From the NCBI GenBank assembly GCA_024763035.1, contig JANTGG010000001.1, positions 92,267 through 156,266 of the forward strand: 64,000 nt of DNA. The letters run 5' to 3'. Positions 40,343 through 50,762 of the stretch are shown piece by piece. The DNA comes from Desulfocapsa sp. Lineage in GTDB: Bacteria > Desulfobacterota > Desulfobulbia > Desulfobulbales > Desulfocapsaceae. Both the position numbers and the translations under genes were made by a program. The first letter of the stretch is position 1; every line of letters starts with the position of its first letter. The notes under the pieces are model-generated. The model had not been told where the DNA came from, did no database searches, and saw only the letters and a program-made list of their open reading frames with translations.

Positions 40343-43007
40343 TGAGCAGATTCATAAGCTCGTAGAGAACGTCGAGAGCTTGACGTGGAGTGAGATCGTC
40401 AGCGTTGACTTTTTTCAGGTATTTGTGAACGGGATCATTGTCCGGTACCGGAAAAAGCTGCAGCTGATTCGGATGTACTTTCCGCTTGCGTTTTTTCGCC
40501 TTCGTATTTTGGGCAATGGTCGGGATGCCGTCCTGATTCAGCTCACCTTTTTCAATATTTTTAAGAATCTCCCCTGCCCGTTTCACAACACGGTCGGGGA
40601 CGCCGGCAAGGGCTGCAACCTGAATGCCGTATGATCTGTTTGTACCGCCCTTTACCAGTTTGTGGAGAAAGATGATGGTGTCGTTCCACTCTCTTACAGC
40701 GATGGAGTAGTTACGTACCCGATCTTCGGTGAGGGCGAGCTCGGTGAGTTCGTGGTAATGGGTGGCAAAGAGGGTCTTTACGCCTTTATTATTTTTCCGG
40801 ACAAGGTCTTCAGCAACAGCCCAGGCTATGGAAAGTCCGTCAAAGGTGGAGGTACCCCGTCCGATCTCATCGAGTATAACCAGACTTTTCTCGGTGGCAT
40901 TATTGAGAATATTTGCGGTTTCGTTCATCTCCACCATAAAGGTGGACTGTCCCCGGCGCAGATCATCCATCGCTCCCACCCGGGTGAAGATTCTATCCAC
41001 AACTCCTATGACTGCGGAGTCTGCAGGGACAAAGGACCCCATCTGAGCCATCAGTACAATAAGGGCGGTCTGACGCAGGATGGTGGATTTGCCTGCCATA
41101 TTCGGACCTGTAATAATCAGCACTTCATCACTTCTCTGGTTGAGATGCACATCGTTTGGCACAAACTTGCCGCCGGGCAGCGAACGTTCGATAACCGGAT
41201 GCCTGCCCTCCACAATGCTGATCTCTTCCTCTTCATTGACCACAGGTTTTTTGTAGCGGTAGATATGGGCTGTTTCGGCGAGACAGACCAGGAAGTCTGT
41301 TTGGGCGAGGAGATGGGCACTCTGCAGCAGGCGGGAGCTTTCGGCTGCGAGCTGTTTCCTGATTGTGGTGAACAGCTGATATTCCAGTTCCAGCCGCCGT
41401 TCCTGGGCACCCAGGACCTTACTCTCAAATTCTTTCAGTTCCGGAGTAATAAATCGTTCGGCGTTTACCAGGGTCTGCTTACGAATATACGATTCGGGAA
41501 CCTTGTCTGAATGGAGTTTGCTGACCTCAATAAAGTACCCGAAGACCTTGTTGAATCCGACTTTCAGCTTGCTTATGCCGGATGCTGCCCGTTCCTTTGC
41601 CTCGAGCTCAAGAATCAGCTGTTTTCCGTCACGCTGAATATGTACCAGTTCATCCAGTTCCTCGTTGTACCCTTCTTTAATCAGCAGTCCGTCACGCAGA
41701 GTGACCGGTGCATCGTCATGGATGGCTTCTTCAATAAGTTGGCGGAGATCGTCCAGGGTGTCAAGGGCATCGCCGATGGAATGAATTCTTGGCGTATCGC
41801 ATTGGAGCAGCAGTTTTTTGATATCGGGAAGCTTGGCAAGGGACTGTTTCAGGGCAAGCATGTCCCGCCCGTTGCCGTTCCCGAGCACCATACGACTGTT
41901 GAGTCGTTCCACATCGTAGACAGATGTGAGCTGTTCTCTGAAATCTGCCCGGATGCTTGTGTGCTCATGAAGAAACTGGACCGCGGCAAGACGGGCATTG
42001 ATACGCGTTACATCCTGCAGGGGAAAGAGTATTTCCTGTTTCAGCAGTCTCGCACCCATGGGGGTGCAGGTCTGATCCAGTACCGAGAGGAGGGAGCCTT
42101 CCCGTTTTGAGCCGATGATGGTCTGGGTCAGTTCCAGGTTGCGTCTGGAGGAGTCGTCAATCTGCAGAATCAGCTCAAGATCGATGGGAGTGAGCCGTTC
42201 AATGTGGTCGATGGTGGTTTTTTGGGTTTCCAGGATATAATCGAGAAGAACACCTGCGGCGACTGTCCCTTCTGTAAAGGCAGCACAGCCGAATCCGGCA
42301 AGATTACTCACCTGAAAATGATCTGTGAGCAGTCCTTCACAGGTGGTGAGATGAAACATGGCAGCTGGACGCTCGGTAATGCAGAGTCCAGGCAGCAGTG
42401 TTTCTGCAGTGTTCACAAGTTCGGTGAGCTGTTCTGTGTCTTCTGCGTTTATCAGTAATTCGGCAGGAGTCATGCGGGTGAGCTGGTCGAGCACGCTGTC
42501 TGCCTGCAGCGATTCATCGCTGAACTCTCCAAGGAGGAAAGAGCCGGTGGAGAGATCAAGAAAACTGACACCGAAGAGCTGCACCCCTTTTTTCTCTGTG
42601 CGGGAGATGGCGGCGACGTAGAGGTTGTCTTTTTCATCAAGGATCTGATTATCGGTGACCACACCGGGAGAGATAACCCGGACAACCTCCCGGCGGACGA
42701 TGCCTTTTGTCGCAGCTGGATCTTCGGTTTGTTCGCAAATGGCAACCCGTTGTCCGGCCTTGACAAGTTTGGCGAGATAGCCTGTGGCAGCGTGATAAGG
42801 GATTCCGCACATGGGAACCCTGTTGGCGTCGTTTTTACTGTTACGGGAAGTGAGGGTGATGCCGAGTATCTTTGATGCCTTGTGGGCATCATCAAAAAAC
42901 ATTTCATAAAAATCACCCATTCTGTAAAAAAGAATGGCGTTTTCATGGTCTTCTTTTATCTCAAGATACTGCTGGAGCATTGGGGTGACTTTTGTGATCT
43001 TTGCCAT
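40338..43007 (-). CDS. mutS: DNA mismatch repair protein MutS
   Basis: MLQQYLEIKEDHENAILFYRMGDFYEMFFDDA; ITGPNMAGKSTILRQTALI; DEIGRGTSTFDGLSIAWA. Confidence 0.98.
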   Translation of the reverse strand: MAKITKVTPMLQQYLEIKEDHENAILFYRMGDFYEMFFDDAHKASKILGITLTSRNSKNDANRVPMCGIPYHAATGYLAKLVKAGQRVAICEQTEDPAATKGIVRREVVRVISPGVVTDNQILDEKDNLYVAAISRTEKKGVQLFGVSFLDLSTGSFLLGEFSDESLQADSVLDQLTRMTPAELLINAEDTEQLTELVNTAETLLPGLCITERPAAMFHLTTCEGLLTDHFQVSNLAGFGCAAFTEGTVAAGVLLDYILETQKTTIDHIERLTPIDLELILQIDDSSRRNLELTQTIIGSKREGSLLSVLDQTCTPMGARLLKQEILFPLQDVTRINARLAAVQFLHEHTSIRADFREQLTSVYDVERLNSRMVLGNGNGRDMLALKQSLAKLPDIKKLLLQCDTPRIHSIGDALDTLDDLRQLIEEAIHDDAPVTLRDGLLIKEGYNEELDELVHIQRDGKQLILELEAKERAASGISKLKVGFNKVFGYFIEVSKLHSDKVPESYIRKQTLVNAERFITPELKEFESKVLGAQERRLELEYQLFTTIRKQLAAESSRLLQSAHLLAQTDFLVCLAETAHIYRYKKPVVNEEEEISIVEGRHPVIERSLPGGKFVPNDVHLNQRSDEVLIITGPNMAGKSTILRQTALIVLMAQMGSFVPADSAVIGVVDRIFTRVGAMDDLRRGQSTFMVEMNETANILNNATEKSLVILDEIGRGTSTFDGLSIAWAVAEDLVRKNNKGVKTLFATHYHELTELALTEDRVRNYSIAVREWNDTIIFLHKLVKGGTNRSYGIQVAALAGVPDRVVKRAGEILKNIEKGELNQDGIPTIAQNTKAKKRKRKVHPNQLQLFPVPDNDPVHKYLKKVNADDLTPRQALDVLYELMNLLN

Positions 43008-43010
43008 CTG

Positions 43011-43517
43011 TCAGGCGTCCTCGGTGGCTGAAATCTTCTGAAATGCGGGCAGCAGTCTGTCGTAGGTGACGAGCAGGTGTTCGGGAATACTGCGGATCTC
43101 CGCGAGGACAGTCATAAAATTATGGTCGCCATCCCATCTGGGAACAATGTGAAAATGGAGATGATCGGCTATGCCGGCACCTGCTGTCTCGCCGAGGTTG
43201 CAGCCCACGTTAAACCCGTCTGGATGCAGTTTTTTTTCGAGAATGGCAGTGGCAGTGGAGAGCATGGTCATTAGCGCAGCACGTTCATCGGCCAGCAGAT
43301 CGGTGAGGGAGGGGATGTGACGAACAGGTGCCACCAGCAGGTGTCCGTTGGTATAGGGAAAACGGTTGAGAAGAACAAGGGTATGGCGATCACGATACAG
43401 GAGTAGGAACTCCCTGTCGGCTGACGATGCTCCGGGCGGCTCAAACAGGCAGCCTTTCACTTTTTCTGCAGTTCCCTGCACATGTTCCATGCGCCAGGGT
43501 GTCCAGAGTGTTTTCAT
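43011..43517 (-). CDS. HIT-family protein
   Basis: RFPYTNGHLLVAPVRHIPSLTDL; ADHLHFHIVPRWDGDHNFM. Confidence 0.9.
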   Translation of the reverse strand: MKTLWTPWRMEHVQGTAEKVKGCLFEPPGASSADREFLLLYRDRHTLVLLNRFPYTNGHLLVAPVRHIPSLTDLLADERAALMTMLSTATAILEKKLHPDGFNVGCNLGETAGAGIADHLHFHIVPRWDGDHNFMTVLAEIRSIPEHLLVTYDRLLPAFQKISATEDA

Positions 43518-44017
43518 CGGCTGTCTGCTCCAAGCTGATAAAGCTCTGCCGATATGTTATTTGAGTCAATTATCATAATTGCATAGGTCCCTGCTGCGCC
43601 ATAACGACCGGTTCCTGTGAATGAGCCGGGATTGATAAACAGTGTCTTTGCCAGCCGGTGACAAACCGGGATATGGGTATGTCCGTATACAATGCAGTCG
43701 GCAGTGGGGAACAGATCCCACATTCTGTCTTCAATGGTGTGTCTGGGGCCGTTTGCTCCATGACAAAGACCAATGGAGAAGTTACCGAGCTTGATGGTTT
43801 TCTCCATGGGCAGCTGTTGCTGCGCAGAAGAGGAACACATGTTTCCATGCACTGCGTGGACTTCCTTATCGCCAAAGGCCTCGAGGATGGAGAAATCGGT
43901 AAGGTCTCCTGCATGGAGGATCACAGAACAGTCACGGAAGGTCTTCTGTACCTGTCTGCGAAATCGGCTGTCCGGACTATTCAGGTGAGTATCTGAGAGG
44001 ATACCGACACGAATCAT
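43514..44017 (-). CDS. YfcE/MJ0936-family metallophosphoesterase
   Basis: GILSDTHLNSPD, ILHAGDLTD, VHGNM, CHGANGPRH, YGHTHIP. Confidence 0.9.
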   Translation of the reverse strand: MIRVGILSDTHLNSPDSRFRRQVQKTFRDCSVILHAGDLTDFSILEAFGDKEVHAVHGNMCSSSAQQQLPMEKTIKLGNFSIGLCHGANGPRHTIEDRMWDLFPTADCIVYGHTHIPVCHRLAKTLFINPGSFTGTGRYGAAGTYAIMIIDSNNISAELYQLGADSR

Positions 44018-44260
44018 TGGTAAATACTCCGCTGGTGAAAAGAATAATAAGAAGAGCAGGTGTCATGTGCCTGCCGGATTTATATGCAGTTTTCCATTAT
44101 AGCTGGAACCAGTGGACTAACCCACCTTTTTCTCTTCTCTGAAATGGAAATTTGCAATAACAGCAGACTTTTGTGGACAAGATGATGAATATATCTTACT
44201 GTTTTTCTACCTGTTGAGCCGACATGATACGTTGAAAAATAAAGAGGAGTAAAAGAACCG

Positions 44261-46666
44261 ATGGCTGAAAATAAAAACACACAGGCAGAAGCTGAAATCC
44301 TGGATGAGGGGGTCATGCAGTCAGATATTGCCATCCCCAATCAGATGCTGCCCAAGCATCTGTACCTGATTCCCATCAGCAGCCGTCCTTTCTTCCCCGG
44401 ACAGGTGCAGCCCATTGTACTCGGGGGTGAGTACTGGACTGAAACAATACAAAAAATAGGGGAGACAGAACAGAAAGTGGTGGGTCTTGTCTATACTGGA
44501 AATGTTCCTGCGCAGGAAACTGTGATCGATGATTTTTCTCAGGTGGGCTGCGTGGGAAAGGTGATGAAGCCGACAGTGCAGGAGACCAATATCCATTTTA
44601 TCTGCCAGGGGCTGCAGCGGTTTCGAATCAGCAAATGGCTGAGTAAAAAAGTCCCGTATCTGGTTGAGGTGGAGTATCCATCCGAAGAGGCTCTGACCAT
44701 TGGTGCCGATGACACCGAAACGCGTGCCTATGCCCTTTCCATTATCTCTGCTGTGAAAGAATTGGTGCTGGCCAATCCACTGCATGGTGAAGAACTGAAA
44801 AATGCTCTGCAGTATTTTTCACCCAATGAACCTTCCCCCTTGACGGATTTTGCGGCAACACTGACCACCGCTGCAGGAGATGAACTGCAGCAGGTACTCG
44901 AGACCCTGCCGGTGCTCGAACGGATGCAGCGTGTTTTTCCTCTGCTCCACAAAGAGGTACAGATTAATAAACTTCATGGTGAGATCAGTAAGGATGTAAA
45001 CAGCAAAATCAACAAGCGTCAGCGTAAATTCTTCTTGCGTGAGCAGCTGAAACTTATCCAGAAGGAGCTTGGAATCACCAAGGATGACCGCAGCGCCGAC
45101 GTGGAAGAGTTTGAAGAACGGATGAAAGGGCTTCATCCCCCGGAGGCGGTGGCAGATCGCATCGACGAGGAGCTGAAAAAACTCAGTTTCCTGGAGAAGG
45201 GTTCACAGGAGTACTCTGTGACACGAAACTATCTTGATTGGATGAGTTCCCTTCCCTGGGGGGTCTTCTCAAAAGATAAACTGGGGATTAAAAAGGCAAG
45301 AAAGATACTGGACAGGGATCACGAAGGTCTTGAAGATGTGAAAGACCGAATCATTGAGTTTCTGGCAGTGGGTGCCTATAAAAAAGAGATTGCCGGTTCC
45401 ATCATGCTTCTTGTCGGTCCTCCAGGAGTGGGGAAAACTTCCATTGGACGTTCTGTTGCCGAAGCTCTTGGGCGGAAATTTTACCGCTTCAGTCTTGGCG
45501 GCATGCGTGACGAAGCAGAGATCAAAGGACACCGGAGGACGTATATCGGTGCCATGCCGGGAAAATTTGTACAGGCCTTAAAAGAGGTGAAGACAGCAAA
45601 TCCCGTTATTATGCTGGATGAAATTGACAAAATTGGAGCCTCATTTCGAGGCGATCCCGCTTCTGCACTGCTCGAAGTACTCGATCCCGAACAGAACAGT
45701 GATTTTCTTGATCATTATCTGGATTTACGGGTTGATCTGTCAAAAGTTCTCTTTATCTGTACGGCAAATCAGCTCGACACCATCCCCGGTCCGCTCCTTG
45801 ACCGTATGGAGATGATTCGTCTTTCCGGTTATATTACCGAAGAGAAGATGGCCATCGCCAAAAAACATCTCTGGCCGAGGGCGTTGAAACAGGCAGGATT
45901 GAAAAAGAAACAGCTGAAACTGAGTGACGCCGCCATGCGCAAACTGATCGAGGGCTATGCCCGGGAGTCAGGTGTGCGGAAGACTGAAAAACAGCTTCTG
46001 AAGATTGTACGCAAGGTGGTGGTTCAGCTCCTTGAAGATCCCAAACGGAAACTCTCCATATCCACCAAAAATATGGAAGAGTATCTGGGACGACCGTTTT
46101 TTAAACAGGAGTCTCTGCTTTCGGGTGTGGGTGTGATCACCGGACTTGCCTGGACAGCCCTTGGCGGAGTGACTCTTTCCGTTGAGGCAACTGCTGTTCC
46201 CGGGAAACGTTCCGGGTTCAAACAGACCGGACAACTTGGTGATGTAATGCGGGAATCGGCAGAAATTGCTTACAGCTATTTGTTGTCAAATGCGGTACGT
46301 TTCGGGGTGGAAGAGGATTTCTTCAAAAATCATTTTATCCATCTCCATGTCCCGGAGGGAGCAACGCCCAAAGATGGTCCCAGTGCCGGGATAACCATGA
46401 CTTCTGCCCTCCTCAGTCTGGGTTTGAGAAAACGGGTGAAGCGCGATATTGCCATGACCGGAGAAATTACACTCACCGGCAAGGTGCTGCCTGTTGGCGG
46501 AATCAAGGAGAAAGTGATTGCTGCCAAACGAAACGGGATTACCGAACTGATCCTTCCTGAGAGCAACAGAGGAGATGTGGAGGATCTGCCGGGTCATATC
46601 AAAAAGGGGCTGGATATTCATTTTGCCGGGAAATATGATCAGGTTGTGAAACATCTCGGAGTGTAG
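44261..46666 (+). CDS. lon: ATP-dependent endopeptidase Lon
   Basis: LVGPPGVGKTSIGRSVAEALGRKF; catalytic segment KDGPSAGITMTSALLS. Confidence 0.97.
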   Translation: MAENKNTQAEAEILDEGVMQSDIAIPNQMLPKHLYLIPISSRPFFPGQVQPIVLGGEYWTETIQKIGETEQKVVGLVYTGNVPAQETVIDDFSQVGCVGKVMKPTVQETNIHFICQGLQRFRISKWLSKKVPYLVEVEYPSEEALTIGADDTETRAYALSIISAVKELVLANPLHGEELKNALQYFSPNEPSPLTDFAATLTTAAGDELQQVLETLPVLERMQRVFPLLHKEVQINKLHGEISKDVNSKINKRQRKFFLREQLKLIQKELGITKDDRSADVEEFEERMKGLHPPEAVADRIDEELKKLSFLEKGSQEYSVTRNYLDWMSSLPWGVFSKDKLGIKKARKILDRDHEGLEDVKDRIIEFLAVGAYKKEIAGSIMLLVGPPGVGKTSIGRSVAEALGRKFYRFSLGGMRDEAEIKGHRRTYIGAMPGKFVQALKEVKTANPVIMLDEIDKIGASFRGDPASALLEVLDPEQNSDFLDHYLDLRVDLSKVLFICTANQLDTIPGPLLDRMEMIRLSGYITEEKMAIAKKHLWPRALKQAGLKKKQLKLSDAAMRKLIEGYARESGVRKTEKQLLKIVRKVVVQLLEDPKRKLSISTKNMEEYLGRPFFKQESLLSGVGVITGLAWTALGGVTLSVEATAVPGKRSGFKQTGQLGDVMRESAEIAYSYLLSNAVRFGVEEDFFKNHFIHLHVPEGATPKDGPSAGITMTSALLSLGLRKRVKRDIAMTGEITLTGKVLPVGGIKEKVIAAKRNGITELILPESNRGDVEDLPGHIKKGLDIHFAGKYDQVVKHLGV

Positions 46667-46668
46667 GT

Positions 46669-47112
46669 GTGAGGACGGAAACTAAAAAGAAACTTCTGCT
46701 GCTTCCTTTTGCCCTCCTTATTTACATTCTGGCGCAGAGCGGCAGTGATTCCATCTCCCAGCCGTCTTCAGAAATTGCAGGAGATACTGTTTTGCAGGAG
46801 GCGTATAACGGGAAGGAGAGTGACCTGCAGATACGGGGGCAGGGCGTTGTGGTCAAGGTTCTGCCCGATGACAATAAAGGACTCAGGCATCAGAAATTTA
46901 TTCTCCGCATCAGCCCGGAACAGACCGTGCTTGTCGCCCACAATATTGATATCGCCAAACGGATCGATGGTCTGAAAGTGGGGGATAGTGTGGAATTTTA
47001 CGGTGAATACGAATGGACGCCTCAGGGTGGTGTGATCCATTGGACTCACTTTGATCCTGATGGTCGGCATATCCATGGTTGGCTACGCCATAAGGGGATG
47101 ACTTACCAGTGA
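46669..47112 (+). CDS. DUF3465-like exported protein
   Basis: VQGxGVVVKVLPDDNKGLRHQKFILRI...HNIDIAKRIDGLKVGDSVEFYGEYEW...VIHWTHFDPDGRHIHGWLRHKG. Confidence 0.8.
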   Translation: MRTETKKKLLLLPFALLIYILAQSGSDSISQPSSEIAGDTVLQEAYNGKESDLQIRGQGVVVKVLPDDNKGLRHQKFILRISPEQTVLVAHNIDIAKRIDGLKVGDSVEFYGEYEWTPQGGVIHWTHFDPDGRHIHGWLRHKGMTYQ

Positions 47113-47465
47113 TCAGGGATTTTTTTCGTAGAAGAGTCGTGCAGAACACCAGCTATTCGTTAAAGGGGTTGCTGGCAACCTTTCGCTATGAGGAGGCATT
47201 CCGGATTGAGACCCTTGCCGCTATCTTTCTTTTGCCCCTTGGTTTGTATCTCGGCAACACGTCGACGGAAAAGGTGCTTCTTGCCGGCAGTGTACTTGTT
47301 GTCCTTATCGTGGAAATTCTAAACTCTGCCATCGAAAACGTGGTAGACAGGTTCGGCACTGAACGTCACTCGCTTGCCGGTCGTGCCAAAGATCAGGGTT
47401 CTGCTGCTGTCCTTTTATCTCTTCTGTTACTGCTCCTTGTTTGGGGGCTTCTCTTGTTTTTTTGA
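47109..47465 (+). CDS. dgkA: Diacylglycerol kinase
   Basis: SLKGLLATFRYEEAFRIE...LIVEILNSAIENVVDRFGTERHSLAGRAKDQGSAAVLLSL. Confidence 0.95.
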   Translation: MIRDFFRRRVVQNTSYSLKGLLATFRYEEAFRIETLAAIFLLPLGLYLGNTSTEKVLLAGSVLVVLIVEILNSAIENVVDRFGTERHSLAGRAKDQGSAAVLLSLLLLLLVWGLLLFF

Positions 47466-47525
47466 TTACCTTTCCTGTATACTGAAACGGTATCTTCACC
47501 ACACTCCCTTAACCATAAGGTACCG

Positions 47526-48783
47526 ATGAAGCAGATTTTGTTAGCAGAAGATAGTTTCATGTTTGGGAAATTGACCAAGAAAAAGATTGAAGCTGAATTC
47601 GATCTGCCAGTGTTTTGGGCAAAAACACTGGCAGAGACGGTCCGTCTGCTCAATGCACCCGACAGTAATTTTTCCATGGCACTCCTTGATTTTTATCTTC
47701 CCGATGCTCCCCATGGAGAGGTGATTGATGAGGTGGTCAGGAAGGGAATCTCAACACTGGTTTTTACCAGTAATATGTCCAATGAGGTGCGAGAGGAGGT
47801 CTGGAGAAAAAAGGTCGCCGATTATATATTGAAGGATGATCCAAACAGTCTGGAGTATATTATCCGGGCGATGCATCGGCTGGATAAAAACTGTGAATCT
47901 CTTATTCTCGTTGTTGACGATTCCAGCACCTATCGTAATATCATTGCAGAACTGCTCTATATTCATAAGTACCGAGTGGTAACGGCGAAGAGTGGAAGCA
48001 GTGCTTTACAGATTCTCAGCAAGCATCCGGAAATTCAGATGGTAATTACTGATTTTAATATGCCGGAGATGGATGGCTGTCTCCTGTGCCAGAAAATTAG
48101 GCAGGAGCATAAGCATGAAGATCTGGCAATTATCGGTATTTCTTCAGAGAACGACAGAAATATCGGTGCACGTTTTATCAAAAATGGTGCAAATGATTTC
48201 ATTGTTAAGCAGTCCCCTATTGTGGAAGAATTTTATTGTCGGATTCACCAGTGTCTCGATAATATTCAGATGATTCAGAGGAGCAAAGAGGCTGCGGTTA
48301 AAGATTTTCTTACCGGACTGTATAACCGCCGCTACTTTTTTTCACGCGGGTTCCACCTTGTTGGCAAGTTCTCAACGTGAGCAGAGTAAACTTGTCTGTG
48401 CCATGGTGGATATCGATCTTTTTAAACAGGTGAATGATACCCATGGACATGATGTGGGAGACCGGGTTATCTGCCGGGTAGCTGATCTGATTCAGGGGCG
48501 GATGCGGGCAACGGACATCGTGGCACGTGTTGGTGGTGAAGAATTTTGTGTCCTTGCGGTGAATATGGAGAGCCACGATGCTCAGCTGGTCTTTGATGAG
48601 CTGCGGCAGGAAATAGCCGATGACGCCATTGCGTATGGAAGCGATGGGGAAAGTCTGCACGTCTCTGTGAGTATCGGTGTTTGTACAGAGACATCGGGAA
48701 GCCTCGAAGAGATGATGAAGAAGGCAGATGCTCTGCTCTATAAGGCAAAGGATTCCGGGCGTAACTGTGTGAAGTTGAAGTGA
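47526..48783 (+). pseudogene. REC-REC-GGDEF diguanylate cyclase split by a one-base frameshift near 48351
   Basis: ORF 47526-48380 (two receiver domains then KDFLTGLYNRRYFFSRG) continues in another frame as STLLASSQREQSKLVCAMVDIDLFKQVNDTHGHDVGD...GGEEF (to 48783). Confidence 0.85.
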
Positions 48784-48802
48784 GGAGCTGTTGATTTGTT
48801 TC

Positions 48803-49759
48803 TCAGCAACCGTTACGGCTTGATTGTTTTTTTGCCCTGCGGGCAGTCCGGATACAGTGGCTGTCGTAGATGTCTTCTGCCAGTTGTTCAATCTTTTCTG
48901 CTGATTCCAGGCTGTTGATGTCTGCTTTGTTCAGTCTGCTGATGCCGTTGCGGGCTCCCCAGATCGCACCTGCCATGGCTCCTATGGTGTCCGTGTCTCC
49001 CGAACATCCCTGTATAAACCTGAGCATATCTGCAAATGGCTGATTGATGAAACGGCAGGCGATGTAGATTGCCGTCACACACGAATCAACTGCGGCAATT
49101 CCGTTCCCGAGTTCCCGGGCAACTGTTGTGCTTTCCGGCTGTTCCCCGGCTTTCAGCCATATTCTGCAGGTCTGCAAGCGTTTTTGATAGGGCTCTGCCC
49201 GGGCGTGATCGGCGAGGCTGCTGTGGAATTGAGCAAAGTTCATTTGAGAAAGGGCAAATGACGTTGCCGCCGCAATAAGCTGTGCTCCTTCTATTGCCAG
49301 AGGATTGGCGTGGGTGATTTCGGAAACATTTTGGACAGCCGTCTTGCGTTTTTCGGGCTTGTCGTGAAAATACAGTGCCACAGGTGAAACCCGCATGGCG
49401 GCACCGTTGCCGTAGGAACCGTCTGGATAGGCGGCACGGTTCACGCTATGCCAGGCAGCACCTCTGCGAATCTTTTTCAACATCTTTGCTGCCCCGGCAC
49501 CATAGCCTCTGGACCACTTGTAGCCGGCGGCAAAGGTCTTGGCAAGATGCTCCTGATTGATTCCGTTTTGGGTACATAGGGATTGCGCAACATCCATTGT
49601 CATCTGCGTGTCGTCGGTATAACGCTTTTTACCGAAAAATGTGTGACCGATAATCCGCCACACCAGCCTCTCCTGCCATCCGCCTTCATAGGGGGCACAG
49701 AGAGCATCTCCCAGTGCAGAAGCAAGAAGACAGCCTGTGAAAAATTTTTTGTTTATCAT
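48803..49759 (-). CDS. ADP-ribosylglycohydrolase family protein
   Basis: GCLLASALGDALCAPYEG; YTDDTQMTMDVAQSL; GCSGDTDTIGAMAGAIWGARNG. Confidence 0.92.
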   Translation of the reverse strand: MINKKFFTGCLLASALGDALCAPYEGGWQERLVWRIIGHTFFGKKRYTDDTQMTMDVAQSLCTQNGINQEHLAKTFAAGYKWSRGYGAGAAKMLKKIRRGAAWHSVNRAAYPDGSYGNGAAMRVSPVALYFHDKPEKRKTAVQNVSEITHANPLAIEGAQLIAAATSFALSQMNFAQFHSSLADHARAEPYQKRLQTCRIWLKAGEQPESTTVARELGNGIAAVDSCVTAIYIACRFINQPFADMLRFIQGCSGDTDTIGAMAGAIWGARNGISRLNKADINSLESAEKIEQLAEDIYDSHCIRTARRAKKQSSRNGC

Positions 49760-49962
49760 GTTTATCCTTTAAAAAGTAATGAAACAATTGTGAGTAGAGT
49801 AATGTAGTGGAGACTCACAACAACGCCGTCGGAAAACCAGGAGGGAAGGGATGCAGCTGTTTGTTCTTTCATATTCTTTTGCCTGGGGAAAAAAGTTTTA
49901 TGCACCCTCTTGCCCCATTTATGGGTTGCCAAAGGGATGGTTCAGTGGCTATAATGGCAGGT

Positions 49963-50040
49963 TTTAGTACCTTACAGATAATTTGTGCAAGAAAATTATT
50001 TGTAAGCTGCGTATCCCCCTCAAGGGGAGAAAAAAGTACA
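49963..50040. repeat. Family A palindromic dispersed repeat (copy 4, minus orientation)
   Basis: Reverse complement reads GTACTTTTTTCtCCCCTTGAGGGGgATAC...cttacaaataatttt...aaattatctgtaaggtact, matching modules of copies 1b/2 and 3. Confidence 0.65.
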
Positions 50041-50121
50041 TGATTGCCACTGAAGCTCAGGTAAGTGTAAAATGGAGCTCCTACATCAAATCCGGATTGA
50101 TTGTGCTTTTGATGGTAATCA
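50041..50121 (+). mobile_element. MITE-like element, copy 1 (81 bp)
   Basis: TIRs TGATTGCCA ... TGGTAATCA; high similarity to 62341-62433 (minus). Confidence 0.65.
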
Positions 50122-50188
50122 CTGAGAAGTATGTTGTGTTTCACACGATACAGCCTCCCGAAGCGTTGGGATTTGATGGAGAAAAATT

Positions 50189-50752
50189 ATGTTAGCAGCA
50201 TCTGATTTACGTAAAGGACTCAAAATTCAGATTGATGGGCAGCCCTATATTATCACCCATTTTGAGTTTTCCAAACCTGGCAAGGGACAGTCGCTTTATC
50301 GCTGTAAAATGCGCAATATGATCACCGGCAATCAGTTTACCCAGACGTATCGCTCCAATGAAAAATTTGAAAAACCCGCCCTCGAAGAGCGGAAGATGCA
50401 GTATCTGTATAATCAGGGTGATGAGTTCCACTTTATGGATACCGAGAACTATGAGCAGACCTTTATTACCAGAGAACAGCTGGGCGACAATGTTCGTTTT
50501 CTGCAGGATAATATGGAGCTTGACGTCCTCTTTTTTGATGATAAACCCATTGACGTCACTCTGCCCATATTTGTAAACCTTCTGGTGACAGTGGCAGAGC
50601 CATGGGTAAAGGGTGACACCTCCGGTAATGATACCAAACCGGTCACCGTGGAAACCGGGTATGAGCTGCAGGTACCTCCCTTTGTTGTGGAAGGGGAAAA
50701 AATCCAGATAGACACCCGTACCGGCGCGTATGTGACCCGGGTAAAAGAGTAA
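50189..50752 (+). CDS. efp: Elongation factor P
   Basis: DLRKGLKIQIDGQPYIITHFEFSKPGKGQSLYRCKMRNMITGNQFTQTYRSNEKFEKP. Confidence 0.97.
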   Translation: MLAASDLRKGLKIQIDGQPYIITHFEFSKPGKGQSLYRCKMRNMITGNQFTQTYRSNEKFEKPALEERKMQYLYNQGDEFHFMDTENYEQTFITREQLGDNVRFLQDNMELDVLFFDDKPIDVTLPIFVNLLVTVAEPWVKGDTSGNDTKPVTVETGYELQVPPFVVEGEKIQIDTRTGAYVTRVKE

Positions 50753-50762
50753 TCCCCCTCCC

